Shown one piece after another: positions 37,798-47,572 of a stretch of 64,000 nucleotides of DNA. Position numbers and translations under genes: made by a program. The notes under the pieces were generated by a model that saw only the letters and a list, made by a program, of their open reading frames with translations, made no database searches and was not told the DNA's origin. How positions within the stretch are numbered: the stretch's first letter is position 1; every line of letters starts with the position of its first letter. Origin of the DNA: Candidatus Aquiluna sp. XM-24bin5 (lineage in GTDB: Bacteria; Actinomycetota; Actinomycetia; Actinomycetales; Microbacteriaceae); NCBI GenBank assembly GCA_003149555.1, contig QCWE01000001.1, forward strand, positions 147,702 to 211,701. The letters are read 5' to 3'.

Positions 37798-38112
37798 TTG
37801 GTACTACTAAGGCAAGAAATCGGTGACGTGCTTCGCACTCACCGTCAAGAGCGCGGTCAGACTCTGAGGCAGGTTGCATCAAAGGCCTCGGTGGCCTTGG
37901 GCTACCTATCCGAGGTTGAGCGTGGTCAAAAGGAGGTCTCCTCCGAAATCCTTGCATCGGTTGCCGAGGCCCTTGAGGTTCCGCTGTCGGTTGTCATGCG
38001 CGACGTTTCTGAGCGCCTAGCTGCGGTCGAAGGCATCTACTTTGATGACACCTTCATCCCAGACACCGTGCCAGACGACTTCGTCACCGAGGCTGAGCTC
38101 TACTCTCACTAG
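37798..38112 (+). CDS. clgR: XRE-family regulator, ClgR type
   Basis: A 104-residue helix-turn-helix protein with the DNA-binding part at about residues 9-64 (EIGDVLRTHRQERGQTLRQV, then ASKASVALGYLSEVERGQKE). Position between pncC and DUF3046-recA and the length match ClgR, an activator of clp protease and stress genes in Streptomyces and Corynebacterium. TTG start; AGGAGGA lies only four bases upstream. The 81-base gap before it probably carries its promoter, but I saw no clear -35/-10 pair or ClgR-type site there. The regulon is inferred from relatives. Confidence 0.88.
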   Translation: MVLLRQEIGDVLRTHRQERGQTLRQVASKASVALGYLSEVERGQKEVSSEILASVAEALEVPLSVVMRDVSERLAAVEGIYFDDTFIPDTVPDDFVTEAELYSH

Positions 38113-38339
38113 TGACTCTAAGTCGCTTTCACGAATTACTCCTCGAAGAGTTTGGCGAGCAGTTTTCTCAGGTCATCTTTAGAGACACAAGATTGCTCAA
38201 ATTTGAGGATAAGACTCCAGCCGAGCTCTTAGCCGCAGGGCTTTCTCCGAAAGAAATCTGGTTTGCAATCTGCGATCAGCTAGCCGTTCCCAGTGAGCGC
38301 TGGCATGGCAAAACTAAGACAATCAGACACGCCGAATAA
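38112..38339 (+). CDS. DUF3046 family protein
   Basis: A 75-residue protein beginning MTLSRFHELLLEEFGEQF and ending near the GCCGAATAA stop, which matches the small actinobacterial DUF3046 family always found near recA. The W in PKEIWFAICDQLAVP and RWHGK are typical. The GTG start overlaps the clgR stop (TAGTG). Function is unknown. Confidence 0.88.
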   Translation: MTLSRFHELLLEEFGEQFSQVIFRDTRLLKFEDKTPAELLAAGLSPKEIWFAICDQLAVPSERWHGKTKTIRHAE

Positions 38340-38344
38340 AGTTA

Positions 38345-38362
38345 TTCGAAATTTTGTTCGAA
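38345..38362. promoter_or_regulatory. LexA (SOS) box upstream of recA
   Basis: TTCGAA-ATTTTG-TTCGAA: a match to the Gram-positive LexA consensus CGAAC-N4-GTTCG with one base changed (A for C in the left half). The left part also belongs to an inverted repeat CGAATAA-AG-TTATTCG (38333-38348) that includes the DUF3046 stop codon. It lies 122 bases before the recA ATG. Confidence 0.78.
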
Positions 38363-38397
38363 CGCTTAGAGTTTCATCATCTCAACTAAATAGCTAG

Positions 38398-38406
38398 TTA
38401 TCCACA
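38398..38406 (+). promoter_or_regulatory. consensus DnaA box in the recA leader
   Basis: An exact TTATCCACA, the high-affinity DnaA-binding sequence, between the SOS box and recA. One such match is expected by chance about every 130 kb per strand, so it may be accidental. If bound, DnaA could affect recA transcription. Confidence 0.35.
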
Positions 38407-38484
38407 GCGTGTCGGATGACAGCAAAGATGTCTGAGTCAGGGTCTAGCTTTCACTTAGCTAACCCAGAGAGAGAAGAGGATCGC

Positions 38485-39573
38485 ATGCCATCAGCAGCAG
38501 ACCGCGAAAAGGCACTTGAGACGGCGCTTGCACAAATTGACCGTCAGTTCGGAAAAGGTTCGGTCATGCGACTGGGCTCAGAGGAGCGTGCTCCCGTCGA
38601 GTCAATCCCAACTGGAGCCATCGCACTGGATGTGGCTCTTGGCATTGGTGGCATGCCGCGTGGCAGGATCGTTGAGGTCTATGGTCCAGAGTCCTCCGGT
38701 AAGACGACCATCGCGCTACACGCAATTGCGAGCGCGCAGGCGAGGGGAGGCGTCGCTGCGTTCGTGGACGCTGAGCATGCGCTTGACCCCGAGTACGCAA
38801 AGAAGCTCGGAGTCAACATAGACGAGCTGCTGGTGAGCCAGCCAGACACCGGAGAGCAGGCGCTAGAGATTGCGGACATGCTGATTCGTTCCGGTTCAGT
38901 AGATGTGATTGTCATCGACTCAGTTGCTGCGCTGGTGCCGCGTGCTGAGATCGAGGGCGAGATGGGTGACACCCACGTAGGCCTTCAGGCAAGACTCATG
39001 TCACAGGCCCTGAGGAAGCTCACTGGTGCACTGAGCAACACCGGAACCACAGCAATTTTCATCAACCAGCTTCGTGAGAAGGTCGGTGTCTTCTTTGGCT
39101 CTCCTGAAACCACTTCCGGTGGTAAGGCACTCAAGTTCTATGCATCGGTTCGTTTGGACATTCGCAGGATTGAGACGTTGAAAGACGGCCAGGATTCAGT
39201 TGGAAACCGAGTTCGCGTCAAGGTCGTGAAGAACAAGCTGGCAGCTCCGTTTAGGCAGGCAGAGTTCGACATTCTCTTTGGCGAGGGCATCTCGAGAGAG
39301 GGCGGTCTAATCGACTTTGGAGTCGAGCAGGACATCGTCAAGAAGTCAGGTGCCTGGTACACCTACGAGGGTGAGCAGCTTGGTCAGGGTAAGGAGAACT
39401 CCAGGCGCTACCTCAAAGAGAACCCAGAGCTTGCCAATGAGATTGAGCAGAAAATCAAGGCCAAGCTCGGTATTGGGGTTCCAAGAGCAGTTGCGGATCT
39501 CCCGGCCGAGGATGCATCAATGGAGAAGACCGAGGAAGCTGAGGCGGTCGCCAAGGCCGCCAATGACTCTTGA
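38485..39573 (+). CDS. recA: recombinase RecA
   Basis: Strand-exchange ATPase and LexA coprotease. The 362-residue protein has Walker [10 protein letters not shown] at 67-75, [11 protein letters not shown], Walker [16 protein letters not shown], loop L1/L2 region ([36 protein letters not shown]) and an acidic tail. I use ATG 38485 with AGAGGA upstream; a longer in-frame start at 38416 would add 23 unrelated residues. It carries an SOS-type operator upstream and overlaps recX by 11 bases. Confidence 0.97.
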   Translation: MPSAADREKALETALAQIDRQFGKGSVMRLGSEERAPVESIPTGAIALDVALGIGGMPRGRIVEVYGPESSGKTTIALHAIASAQARGGVAAFVDAEHALDPEYAKKLGVNIDELLVSQPDTGEQALEIADMLIRSGSVDVIVIDSVAALVPRAEIEGEMGDTHVGLQARLMSQALRKLTGALSNTGTTAIFINQLREKVGVFFGSPETTSGGKALKFYASVRLDIRRIETLKDGQDSVGNRVRVKVVKNKLAAPFRQAEFDILFGEGISREGGLIDFGVEQDIVKKSGAWYTYEGEQLGQGKENSRRYLKENPELANEIEQKIKAKLGIGVPRAVADLPAEDASMEKTEEAEAVAKAANDS

Positions 39574-40051
39574 GCAAAGGGAACTAGACAAGCTCGACAA
39601 AAGAGCTCGGAATGTCCTGCTATATCAACTGGGTAGGTCGATGAAGACTCGGTATCAACTTGAGCAGATAATGCACAAGCGAGAGATACCACAGGAAGTC
39701 TTCGAACCAATTCTTGATCGGTTCACCGAGGCGCAGCTAATCGATGATGCTGCCTACGCACAGGCCTATGTGGCGAGCAGGTTCCACCAGCGTGGGAAGT
39801 CGATTGCTGCAATTCGCCGAGAGCTCAGGCAAAAAGGTGTTGCGGACGAGCACATCGAGGTCGCAACCGCCGACATCGACCTAGAGCAGGAGCTGGAGGT
39901 TGCAATCCAGCTTGCAATCTCTAGATCTCGACGGCTTGCCGGCCTGGATGACCAGACCAGGCAACGGAGGCTGTCGGGTTACCTTCAAAGACGGGGTTTC
40001 TCAGGGCCGGTTCTTACTCGAGCCCTGCGCGAGGCGGAGGCCCAAGGGTAA
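39563..40051 (+). CDS. recX: regulatory protein RecX
   Basis: Inhibitor of RecA filaments. The 162-residue protein shows the three-repeat helical pattern of RecX: ALLYQLG-type first repeat ([21 protein letters not shown]), [20 protein letters not shown] with [10 protein letters not shown], and [13 protein letters not shown]. The ATG at 39563 lies in the recA end (11-base overlap), so RecX is made by coupled translation. The longer open frame upstream inside recA is a shadow. Confidence 0.94.
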   Translation: MTLEQRELDKLDKRARNVLLYQLGRSMKTRYQLEQIMHKREIPQEVFEPILDRFTEAQLIDDAAYAQAYVASRFHQRGKSIAAIRRELRQKGVADEHIEVATADIDLEQELEVAIQLAISRSRRLAGLDDQTRQRRLSGYLQRRGFSGPVLTRALREAEAQG

Positions 40052-40063
40052 TATCCCTAAGCG

Positions 40064-41533
40064 ATGCCGCTTTCTTATGAAGTCCGCACCTACGGGTGCC
40101 AGATGAACGTTCACGATTCCGAACGTATCTCTGGGCTGCTCGAATCCGCAGGCTACTCCAAAGCGAATGGCGCAGAGGCCGACCTTGTGGTTTTCAACAC
40201 CTGCGCTGTAAGGGAGAACGCAGACAACAAGCTCTACGGCAACTTGGGGATGATGCTCTCTCGCAAGGAGAAAGACCCCAACTTCCAGATTGCAGTCGGT
40301 GGCTGTCTGGCACAAAAAGACCAAAACACCATTCTGGAGAAGGCTCCATGGGTCGACGTGGTCTTCGGAACGCACAATATGGGTTCTCTGCCTACTCTGC
40401 TCGAGCGTGCACGACACAACAACGAGGCTCAGATAGAGATTCTTGAGTCACTTGAGGTTTTCCCTTCCACCCTCCCCTCAAAGCGCGAGAGCGCTTATGC
40501 GGGCTGGGTGTCTATCTCCGTGGGCTGCAACAACACCTGCACCTTCTGCATTGTGCCGTCCCTGCGTGGTAAAGAGAAAGACCGCAGGCCCGGTGAGATC
40601 CTCGCTGAGATTCAGGCCTTGGTCGATGATGGCGCGGTTGAGGTCACGCTGCTTGGTCAAAACGTCAATACGTATGGAGTTGAATTCGGCGACAGAGGTG
40701 CTTTTGCGAAGCTCCTGAGGGCTTGTGGGGACATCGAGGGCTTGGAGAGGGTTAGATTCACCTCACCACACCCAGCTGCCTTCACTGAGGACGTAATTGA
40801 GGCCATGGCAGAAACTCCTAACGTTATGCCTCAACTCCACATGCCCCTGCAGTCCGGCTCTGATGCCATCCTCAAGGCGATGCGCAGAAGCTACCGGGCT
40901 GAAAAGTACCTAGGCATCCTCGACAGGGTTCGACAGCTGATTCCAGAGGCTGCTATCACCACAGACATCATTGTCGGCTTTCCTGGTGAAACTGAAGAAG
41001 ACTTCCAAGGCACGATGGATGTGGTGAGGAAATCTAGGTTCTCATCCGCCTTTACTTTCCAGTACTCCAAGCGCCCGGGAACTCCGGCTGCCGAGATGGC
41101 TGGGCAGGTGCCACAGGATGTTGTCCAAGAGCGCTATGAGCGACTCTTGGAGTTAGTTAACTCCATTGCTTGGGAGGAAAACCAAAAACTCACCGGCAGC
41201 GATGTTGAGGTCTTGGTCGCAACGGGAGAGGGCAAGAAAGATGCCCAAACAAACCGCATGACGGGCCGGGCGAGAGACAACAGGCTCGTTCACTTTGAGA
41301 TCCCTGAGGGGGCTGAGACGCCGAGGCCTGGAGACGTCGTGACGGTCACCATAAGCAGAGCGGCGCCCTACTTCTTGGTAGCAGACGCGGTTGCCGGATC
41401 GAAATATGAGCTGAGAAGGACTGCTGGTGGCGATGCATGGGATCGCTCCCAGCTTGAGAGCTGTGCGGCGCCGGTCCCCGGAGACGGCAAGGTGACCTTG
41501 GGGCTTCCAATTCGGTCAAAGCGTGAACTCTAA
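40064..41533 (+). CDS. miaB: tRNA-2-methylthio-N6-dimethylallyladenosine synthase
   Basis: Radical SAM methylthiotransferase acting on A37 of tRNAs that read UNN codons. The 489-residue protein has the N-terminal UPF0004 cluster domain ([11 protein letters not shown]), the radical SAM motif GCNNTCTFC with Cys155, Cys159 and Cys162, and a C-terminal TRAM domain. Its substrate is produced by MiaA, encoded next with an 11-base overlap. ATG start at 40064. Confidence 0.96.
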   Translation: MPLSYEVRTYGCQMNVHDSERISGLLESAGYSKANGAEADLVVFNTCAVRENADNKLYGNLGMMLSRKEKDPNFQIAVGGCLAQKDQNTILEKAPWVDVVFGTHNMGSLPTLLERARHNNEAQIEILESLEVFPSTLPSKRESAYAGWVSISVGCNNTCTFCIVPSLRGKEKDRRPGEILAEIQALVDDGAVEVTLLGQNVNTYGVEFGDRGAFAKLLRACGDIEGLERVRFTSPHPAAFTEDVIEAMAETPNVMPQLHMPLQSGSDAILKAMRRSYRAEKYLGILDRVRQLIPEAAITTDIIVGFPGETEEDFQGTMDVVRKSRFSSAFTFQYSKRPGTPAAEMAGQVPQDVVQERYERLLELVNSIAWEENQKLTGSDVEVLVATGEGKKDAQTNRMTGRARDNRLVHFEIPEGAETPRPGDVVTVTISRAAPYFLVADAVAGSKYELRRTAGGDAWDRSQLESCAAPVPGDGKVTLGLPIRSKREL

Positions 41534-42425
41534 TCTGATCGCGGTCATAGGGCCGACTGCCTCAGGTAAGTCCGATCTGGCTATCCAGATTGCACAGGAG
41601 ATTGGAAACTCCGAAATCGTAAGCGCCGATGCGATGCAGCTCTATCGCGGCATGGACATAGGAACCGCAAAACTCCTACCCCCAGAGCAACAGGGAATCA
41701 AACACCACCTACTTGATGTGGTGGAGCCAACAGAAGACGTAAGCGCGGTGCAGTATCGCGAGCTTTTTGATAGCGCAGTTAGTGAAATTAGGAATGAGGG
41801 TGGGCAGCCAATTGTCGCTGGCGGCAGCACACTCTACTTAGCGGCCGCACTGGATGAGATGCACTTCGCGCCTACAGATCCGGAAGTCCGCCAGAAGCTT
41901 GAAATGCAGGCGGAAGAACTGGGAAACCTGGGCATGCACACTCTGCTGAAAGGTAAGGACCCGGCTGCCGCAGCCAAGATTTCCGCAAGTAATCTCCGGA
42001 GGGTCATCAGGGCCCTAGAGGTAGTTGAAATTAGCGGCAAGTCATTTGCCGCCTCACTCCCCGAACCCACCTACCGGCAACCCACAAAGCAGATTGGTAT
42101 TCATGTCGAACGAGATTTGCTCAGGGAGCGCATTGAGCTAAGGGTTCGTCGAATGTGGGAGTCAGGTTTGGTTGCTGAGGTGGAGAGCTTGCTCAGTCGC
42201 CACCCACAACTGTCGAAGACTGCAAGAGTGGCCATTGGCTACCAACAGGCCGCGGCCCAGCTGGCTGGAGAACTATCCGAGGACCAGGCAATCGCGGAGA
42301 CAATCCAACTAACCCAGCGCTACGCAAAAAAGCAAATGACATGGTTCAGGAGAGATAAGCGAATTCATTGGGTGGAATCTTCCAAGGACCCACTGGCTGC
42401 AACCCTCGATGTAATTAGGCTGTAG
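41523..42425 (+). CDS. miaA: tRNA dimethylallyltransferase
   Basis: Adds a dimethylallyl group to A37 of tRNA, using the isoprenoid made by the MEP pathway (dxr and ispG are in this window). The 300-residue protein has the P-loop GPTASGKS at 10-17, [17 protein letters not shown], the HHLLDV motif and the C-terminal [13 protein letters not shown]. The GTG start lies within the miaB end; the TAG stop overlaps the dapF start. Confidence 0.96.
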   Translation: MNSNLIAVIGPTASGKSDLAIQIAQEIGNSEIVSADAMQLYRGMDIGTAKLLPPEQQGIKHHLLDVVEPTEDVSAVQYRELFDSAVSEIRNEGGQPIVAGGSTLYLAAALDEMHFAPTDPEVRQKLEMQAEELGNLGMHTLLKGKDPAAAAKISASNLRRVIRALEVVEISGKSFAASLPEPTYRQPTKQIGIHVERDLLRERIELRVRRMWESGLVAEVESLLSRHPQLSKTARVAIGYQQAAAQLAGELSEDQAIAETIQLTQRYAKKQMTWFRRDKRIHWVESSKDPLAATLDVIRL

Positions 42426-43297
42426 TGATGTCAATCAACTTCACTAAAGGCCACGGTACCGGCAACGACTTTGTGCTTGTGCTTGACGAGGTTGGACAGC
42501 TTGATTTTTCCGAGCTCGAGATTCAAAAGCTCTGCGATCGAAACTTTGGGGTCGGTGCGGACGGGCTAATCGTCATTCGTCCCACCAAAGGCAGTGAGGT
42601 CGATAACCTGCTGGCCGAGGAAAGCGCGGCGACCTGGTTTATGGATTACCGAAATCGTGATGGCTCTAAAGCTGAGATGTGCGGCAATGGCATACGAGTC
42701 ATGGCACGTTATTTAGTTGACCACGAACTTGTCCGCATTGAGCCGGGAAGCACGTTGCCCATCGCAACTAGAGCCGGAATCAAGGACCTGACTTCGACAG
42801 CCACCGGCTTTGCTGTTGACCTTGGCAGCTTCTCAGTCGACGAAACTGAAGTCCTTGTCAAGGCTGCTGGCCTCAGGGTTCCAAGGCCAGGACTGAGAGT
42901 TGATCTAGGCAACCCTCACGTCGTTGTTGCTCTGGCAGATCTTGAAGAGCTTGATCAGTTAGACCTACACAAGATTCCGATTCTGGAACCTGAGCCCTCG
43001 CAAGGGGCAAACGTGGAGTTTGTTGTAGTCGATGAGCCTCTAATTGTCGAGGGAGTGGCTGGGGTCAGCATGCGAGTTTTTGAGCGCGGGGTTGGCGAGA
43101 CTCTGAGCTGCGGCACGGGTGTCGCTGCCTCAGCCGTAGCGGTGCGCCACTGGGCTGGGGGAGAGCAGAACCACTGGAAAGTGAGTGTTCCCGGCGGAGA
43201 TTTAGGAGTGAGGGTGTTCCCGACTGAGGATGGAGAGCACGTTTCCATCTCGGGACCGGCCGAGTTAACCTTTACAGGCTCTTGGAAGGGGCTGTAG
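42425..43297 (+). CDS. dapF: diaminopimelate epimerase
   Basis: Interconverts LL- and meso-diaminopimelate for lysine and peptidoglycan. The 290-residue protein has the two catalytic cysteines: Cys86 in MCGNGIRVMA and Cys229 in LSCGTGVAAS. The start is GTG 42425 (TAGTG with miaA) or ATG 42428. Its 3' end overlaps the convergent methyltransferase gene by 26 bases. Confidence 0.95.
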   Translation: MMSINFTKGHGTGNDFVLVLDEVGQLDFSELEIQKLCDRNFGVGADGLIVIRPTKGSEVDNLLAEESAATWFMDYRNRDGSKAEMCGNGIRVMARYLVDHELVRIEPGSTLPIATRAGIKDLTSTATGFAVDLGSFSVDETEVLVKAAGLRVPRPGLRVDLGNPHVVVALADLEELDQLDLHKIPILEPEPSQGANVEFVVVDEPLIVEGVAGVSMRVFERGVGETLSCGTGVAASAVAVRHWAGGEQNHWKVSVPGGDLGVRVFPTEDGEHVSISGPAELTFTGSWKGL

Positions 43298-43886
43298 CGC
43301 GAATTACTCGGTAGCCCTTGCTGTTGGCAACCTTCGAGACATCAAAGCCCTGAAACTCTGTAGACAACCACTTCTGGAAGCTCTCGGCACCGAGCTGTTT
43401 TTGAACCACGAGGTATGCGCTGCCACCGGCTTTCATCCTGGGAAGGTAATCGCGCATCAAAGCATGAAGAGCCTCTTTGCCAATCCGGATGGGCGGGTTT
43501 GACCAAATCGCATCGAACTCTAGGTTCTTGTCTAGCTGCTCGGGGAGATAGGCAAAAACGTTAGTCAGGCCAAGCCTGGATGCACTTTCCTTCGTCTGGC
43601 TGATCGCCCTTTCGTTCACATCCACGCCATAGACCTTTGTTTTTGGGCAGAGAGAGGCTATCGAGAGAGTAATTGGACCCCAGCCACAACCAATGTCCAG
43701 CACTTCGCCGGACTTAGGAAAGTGTTCATGGAGCGCCAGCAAAACCTTGGTTCCCTTATCCAAACCCGCTGTGCTGAACGTTCCACTTACACTCTTTGCC
43801 GAAATGACTTTGCCTCCGACCTCAAAGACAACTTCCCGCTCGCGCCTTTCGACTCCTGGATCTTCGCTGAAGTAGTGCTGGGCCAT
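43272..43886 (-). CDS. class I SAM-dependent methyltransferase, RsmC-like
   Basis: A 204-residue methyltransferase of the MTS type, with motif I VLDIGCGWGPITLSIA and the catalytic IWSNPPIRIGKEAL (NPP-I-R) typical of rRNA guanine-N2 enzymes such as RsmC and RlmG. Only the catalytic half is present; the pseudo-domain of E. coli RsmC is missing, which is the usual form in actinobacteria. It probably methylates rRNA. ATG start at 43886; its 5' end faces hflX, 33 bases away. Confidence 0.87.
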   Translation of the reverse strand: MAQHYFSEDPGVERREREVVFEVGGKVISAKSVSGTFSTAGLDKGTKVLLALHEHFPKSGEVLDIGCGWGPITLSIASLCPKTKVYGVDVNERAISQTKESASRLGLTNVFAYLPEQLDKNLEFDAIWSNPPIRIGKEALHALMRDYLPRMKAGGSAYLVVQKQLGAESFQKWLSTEFQGFDVSKVANSKGYRVIRATAPSKSL

Positions 43887-43919
43887 TTCACCAACCTATT
43901 ACAGGCCTAGTGTTAAGCC

Positions 43920-45353
43920 GTGGAATCCGAGAGCGCACTTGATCGAATATTGCGACGCGGTGCGGCGGCACCAGCAGCGGAATACGACGGTGACCAGCTA
44001 GACCTCGAGGAGCGAGACTCTCTCAGGAGGGTGGTCGGTCTTTCGACCGAGCTCGAGGATATCTCGGATGTCGAATACCGACAGCTGAGAATCGAAAAGG
44101 TCATTCTCATTGGCGTGTGGTCACAGGGCACACTAACCACCGCAGAAAACTCCCTCAGGGAGCTCTCTGCCTTGGCTGAGACGGCGGGGGCAATGGTGCT
44201 CGATGGCCTCTTACAGCGCAGAAACATGCCAGACCCGACCAGCTATTTAGGTAAAGGCAAAGCGGGGGAGCTCAGAGACCTGGCCCGCTCGCTTGGTGCG
44301 GACACAGTGATCGCAAATACCGAGCTCTCACCCTCACAGCGTCGTGCCCTGGAGGACATCGTCAAGATAAAGGTCATTGATCGGACCGCAATCATCCTTG
44401 ACATCTTTGCTCAGCATGCCAAGAGCAAGGAGGGTAAGGCTCAGGTGGAGCTGGCTCAGCTCGAATATTTACTTCCGAGACTGAGGGGTTGGGGAGACTC
44501 AATGTCCCGACAGGCCGGTGGTCAGGCCGCTGGCGGTGTTGGCATCGGTTCAAGGGGTCCAGGTGAGACAAAGATTGAGCTTGATCGGCGTCGCATCAAT
44601 ACCCGCATGGCAAAGCTAAGGCGAGAGATCAAAGGCATGAAGCTTGCCCGGGACACTAAGAGGCAGTCCCGGCAGAAGTCCAGAGTTCCCCAGGTCGCCA
44701 TTTCCGGCTACACAAATGCAGGCAAGTCCTCACTCCTAAACCGGATGACTAGAGCGGGGGTTCTGGTGGAAAACGCCTTATTCGCAACTCTTGACCCGAC
44801 GGTTCGCAAACACGCGACCCCGGACGGACGTGAGTACACCATATCTGACACCGTCGGATTCGTCAGAGACCTCCCTCACCAGCTGGTAGAGGCTTTTCGG
44901 TCCACTTTGGAGGAGATAGCTGGTGCCGACCTAATCGTTCACGTGGTGGACGCCACTGATCCTGATCCTCTGGGTCAGATCTCAACGGTCAGATCGGTAG
45001 TCGCAGACTTTGATTCAAGTCGAATCCCTGAACTAGTAGTTTTCAACAAGGCCGATCTGGTCCCAGACGAGGTTCAGGTTCGACTTAGGGGCATGGTGCA
45101 AGGTGCGCTTCTGGTCTCTGCGAGAACTGGACAGGGGATTGACGCTCTCCAGGAAGCCATTGGGTCAATGCTTCCGAAGCCCGATGTTGAGTTTGTGGGC
45201 GTGATTCCCTACTCCAGGGGCGACCTCGTTTCGCGCATTCACCTCGCAGGTAAGGTCTTGGAAACCGAATATGTCGAAGAAGGCACTTCACTGAAGGCCC
45301 TGGTTAGAGAGGACCTTGCCTTCGAACTACGAGAATTTGCTAAACGGTCCTGA
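43920..45353 (+). CDS. hflX: ribosome-associated GTPase HflX
   Basis: GTPase that splits stalled ribosomes under stress. The 477-residue protein has the HflX N-terminal domain ([20 protein letters not shown]), a linker with [20 protein letters not shown], and the GTPase domain with P-loop GYTNAGKSS starting at residue 263, and [13 protein letters not shown] as the G3 region. GTG start at 43920. It overlaps the convergent lexA by 14 bases. Confidence 0.95.
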   Translation: MESESALDRILRRGAAAPAAEYDGDQLDLEERDSLRRVVGLSTELEDISDVEYRQLRIEKVILIGVWSQGTLTTAENSLRELSALAETAGAMVLDGLLQRRNMPDPTSYLGKGKAGELRDLARSLGADTVIANTELSPSQRRALEDIVKIKVIDRTAIILDIFAQHAKSKEGKAQVELAQLEYLLPRLRGWGDSMSRQAGGQAAGGVGIGSRGPGETKIELDRRRINTRMAKLRREIKGMKLARDTKRQSRQKSRVPQVAISGYTNAGKSSLLNRMTRAGVLVENALFATLDPTVRKHATPDGREYTISDTVGFVRDLPHQLVEAFRSTLEEIAGADLIVHVVDATDPDPLGQISTVRSVVADFDSSRIPELVVFNKADLVPDEVQVRLRGMVQGALLVSARTGQGIDALQEAIGSMLPKPDVEFVGVIPYSRGDLVSRIHLAGKVLETEYVEEGTSLKALVREDLAFELREFAKRS

Positions 45354-45960
45354 GGACAGCCACGACCTTGCCAAGAATCACTGCGTGATCTCCAAGGATC
45401 GGCTCAAAGGCGGAGTTGCGAGGCAATAGCCAGGTGTGGCCGTCTCGCTGCTTAAAGGTCTTCACGGTCGCCTCCTCTTCGATGAGAGCCGCGACAATGT
45501 CACCGTTTTCGGCGGTTTGCTGCTGCCTGACAACCACCCAGTCGCCGTCGCAGATGGCCGCGTCGATCATTGATTCGCCAACGACCTTGAGTAGAAATAG
45601 CTCACCTTGCCCAACGATTTGTCTAGGCAAGGTGAATACGTCTTCAACATTTTGATCTGCGGTGATTGGAATACCTGCGGCAATCCGGCCAACGAGCGGA
45701 ACCATTGCAGAGTCCGGTCTGATGATCTCACCGGCTGGATCATCACCAAGAAGGTCAATGGTTCGCGGGCGTCTTGGGTCACGAGAAATGAAACCCAAGA
45801 GTTCGAGCTTGTTGAGCTGATGCGACACGCTGGCGGTCGATGACAGGCCAACAGCCTCGCCGATCTCTCTCATTGAGGGGGCATAGTTTCGCGATTGCAT
45901 TGATTCGCGTATGACGTCCAGAATTCGCTGCTGAACCGCTGTTAGTTCGCTCTGATCCAT
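45340..45960 (-). CDS. lexA: SOS repressor LexA
   Basis: Represses DNA-damage genes until RecA filaments trigger its self-cleavage. The 206-residue protein has the winged helix ([20 protein letters not shown]), the cleavage bond Ala95-Gly96 in RIAAGIPI, and the Ser130-Lys167 dyad ([16 protein letters not shown]). I use ATG 45960 because GGAGGAG lies just before it; the longer frame up to 46041 lacks such a site. Its control region holds a weak LexA box (46005-46018), consistent with self-repression. Confidence 0.96.
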   Translation of the reverse strand: MDQSELTAVQQRILDVIRESMQSRNYAPSMREIGEAVGLSSTASVSHQLNKLELLGFISRDPRRPRTIDLLGDDPAGEIIRPDSAMVPLVGRIAAGIPITADQNVEDVFTLPRQIVGQGELFLLKVVGESMIDAAICDGDWVVVRQQQTAENGDIVAALIEEEATVKTFKQRDGHTWLLPRNSAFEPILGDHAVILGKVVAVLRTV

Positions 45961-46004
45961 GACTCCTCCAAAAATGTCGGTGGCCAGTGTTTTGCTTTCT
46001 CTAT

Positions 46005-46018
46005 CGAAACTGTATTCG
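46005..46018. promoter_or_regulatory. probable LexA box upstream of lexA
   Basis: CGAAACTGTATTCG has the LexA half-sites CGAA and TTCG at the right spacing but lacks the inner C and G of the consensus, so it should bind weakly. It sits 45 bases before the lexA ATG. Beside it is an inverted repeat GGAAT (46018-46022) / ATTCC (46031-46035). Confidence 0.6.
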
Positions 46019-46077
46019 GAATTGGACAGGATTCCAAACACATTTTCGAAAAAACTAAAAAATCAAGTAGAAAATGC

Positions 46078-46143
46078 TTGCAATTTTGGAGCGTATTTCT
46101 ATACTTAGAACAAATGTTCGAAAAAGAAGTTCGAACAAGGAGG
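46078..46143 (+). promoter_or_regulatory. promoter, LexA box and leader hairpin of the LysM/SOS gene
   Basis: A sigma-70-type promoter TTGCAA (46078-46083), 16-base spacer, TATACT (46100-46105). A perfect LexA box GAAC-AAAT-GTTC (46108-46119) covers the predicted start of transcription. Directly after it come eight-base inverted arms TGTTCGAA (46115-46122) and TTCGAACA (46130-46137), which can fold next to the strong ribosome binding site AAGGAGG (46137-46143) and also repeat the LexA half-sites at one base too wide a spacing. Confidence 0.75.
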
Positions 46144-46151
46144 TAAGAGAA

Positions 46152-46445
46152 ATGCAGATGTTGCGTTCGTACCAGCTGACTAACCCAGCTCGCCTTGTGC
46201 GTGCGCTCATGATTGTGGCTCTCGCAGCCACTCTGAGCCTTGTCGGTATCTCAGGCTCTGTAGCCACGGACTCTGACCCAGTTGAACTTACCTACATCAC
46301 GGTCTCTCAAGGAGACTCCCTTTGGTCACTCGCAGAGGTTCACGCAGGCGATGCCGACCCTCGAGACTGGATTGCAGAAGTAGTAATCGCAAACGCTTTG
46401 GAGAGCTCAGACCTCACACCGGGTCAACAAATCGCACTTCCTTAG
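46152..46445 (+). CDS. LysM-domain membrane protein, probable SOS cell-division inhibitor
   Basis: A 97-residue protein with a basic N-terminus, one membrane helix (about residues 16-36) and a LysM peptidoglycan-binding domain outside (YITVSQGDSLWSLAEVH and LTPGQQIALP). Its divergence from lexA and its LexA box are the arrangement of YneA in Bacillus, DivS in Corynebacterium and ChiZ in Mycobacterium, which delay division during DNA damage. Sequence identity across these is low, so the function rests on layout and domain. ATG 46152 is set by a strong Shine-Dalgarno; a longer frame from 46074 runs through the promoter and is discarded. Confidence 0.82.
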   Translation: MQMLRSYQLTNPARLVRALMIVALAATLSLVGISGSVATDSDPVELTYITVSQGDSLWSLAEVHAGDADPRDWIAEVVIANALESSDLTPGQQIALP

Positions 46446-46466
46446 CCTGATGGCTAGCATTTACGG

Positions 46467-47537
46467 GTGAGCAGTCTTGAAGATCTTCCGATTCGCGGTG
46501 ACCTGAGGGGTCAGAAGCCTTATGGTGCGCCTCAGCTCGACGTTCCTGTTTCACTCAATGTAAACGAGAACACCTTTGGTATCCCTGAGGAAGTTGCCCT
46601 CACAATCGTAGAAAAGCTCGCTGCGGCAGTAGTTGGCCTAAATCGCTATCCCGACCGGGAGTTCCTGGAGCTCCGTGCCTCACTTGCTCAATACTTGGGT
46701 CACGACCTGAATGCATCGCAGATTTGGGCGGCCAATGGTTCCAATGAGGTGCTACAGCAGTTTTTCACTGCTTTTGGGGGACCGGGTCGAAAGGCGCTTT
46801 CCTTTGGCCCTACCTATTCGATGTATCCAAACATCGCTCGCATTACTCTCACCGATTACGTTGAGGCACAACGACCTGAAGGCTATGAGCTAACTCCTGA
46901 ATATGTCTCTCAGGAAATTGGAAAGCACAAGCCGGACATCGTTTTGATTTGCGCTCCTAACAACCCAACTGGGACCTCAGTAGGCCTCGACACAGTGCGC
47001 ACTGCCTACGAGAGCTTTGATGGGATGCTGCTGGTCGATGAGGCTTACGCTGAGTTCTCAGAGTCTTCTAGTTCTCTAAGTCTCTTACCCTCAATGGATC
47101 GCCTGGTCGTTTCGAGGACCATGAGCAAGGCTTTTGCTTTTGCGGGGGCAAGGGTTGGTTACATGGCTGCAGCTGATGCGGTAGTTGATGCCATGCGCAT
47201 TGTCAGGCTCCCATACCACCTTTCGGCACTCACACAAGCAGCGGCTCTCGCAGCCTTAGAACACAGCGCGCTGATGCTTGCGAATGTAGAAAAAATCAAG
47301 CTCCAGCGCGACAGGATTGCGCAAGCCTGTGCCGATTGGGGGCTACAGCCCTATCCATCGGATGCAAACTTTGTTTTGGTGTCGGGGTTTGATGATCCAG
47401 AAGCTACTTTTGAGTCTCTACTGGCAAAAGGTGTGCTTGTGCGCAACGTTGGGATACCTGGGACCCTTCGCATCACGGCCGGGACCGAGGCCGAAACCAC
47501 CAAACTTCTAGCTGAGATTGCTCTGCTGCTTGACTAG
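46467..47537 (+). CDS. hisC: histidinol-phosphate aminotransferase
   Basis: PLP enzyme (fold type I) of histidine synthesis. The 356-residue protein shows [11 protein letters not shown], the pyridine-stacking and phosphate region [30 protein letters not shown] and the PLP lysine in [20 protein letters not shown] start at 46467. First of four consecutive his genes; hisD, usually just before it, is not here. Confidence 0.95.
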   Translation: MSSLEDLPIRGDLRGQKPYGAPQLDVPVSLNVNENTFGIPEEVALTIVEKLAAAVVGLNRYPDREFLELRASLAQYLGHDLNASQIWAANGSNEVLQQFFTAFGGPGRKALSFGPTYSMYPNIARITLTDYVEAQRPEGYELTPEYVSQEIGKHKPDIVLICAPNNPTGTSVGLDTVRTAYESFDGMLLVDEAYAEFSESSSSLSLLPSMDRLVVSRTMSKAFAFAGARVGYMAAADAVVDAMRIVRLPYHLSALTQAAALAALEHSALMLANVEKIKLQRDRIAQACADWGLQPYPSDANFVLVSGFDDPEATFESLLAKGVLVRNVGIPGTLRITAGTEAETTKLLAEIALLLD

Positions 47538-47572
47538 ACTTGGGGCTCAATCCCAATTCGAAGGTGCAAAAG

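Noticed and set aside
38416..38484. N-terminal extension of recA
   Set aside because: The 23 extra residues do not look like RecA; ATG 38485 has a good SD and the usual RecA start.
44641..44700. Possible frameshift or fusion in hflX around the linker
   Set aside because: The basic linker is normal for HflX and the frame is continuous from the N-terminal domain to the GTPase motifs.
46074..46151. N-terminal extension of the LysM protein
   Set aside because: It reads through the promoter and LexA box; ATG 46152 has a strong SD.
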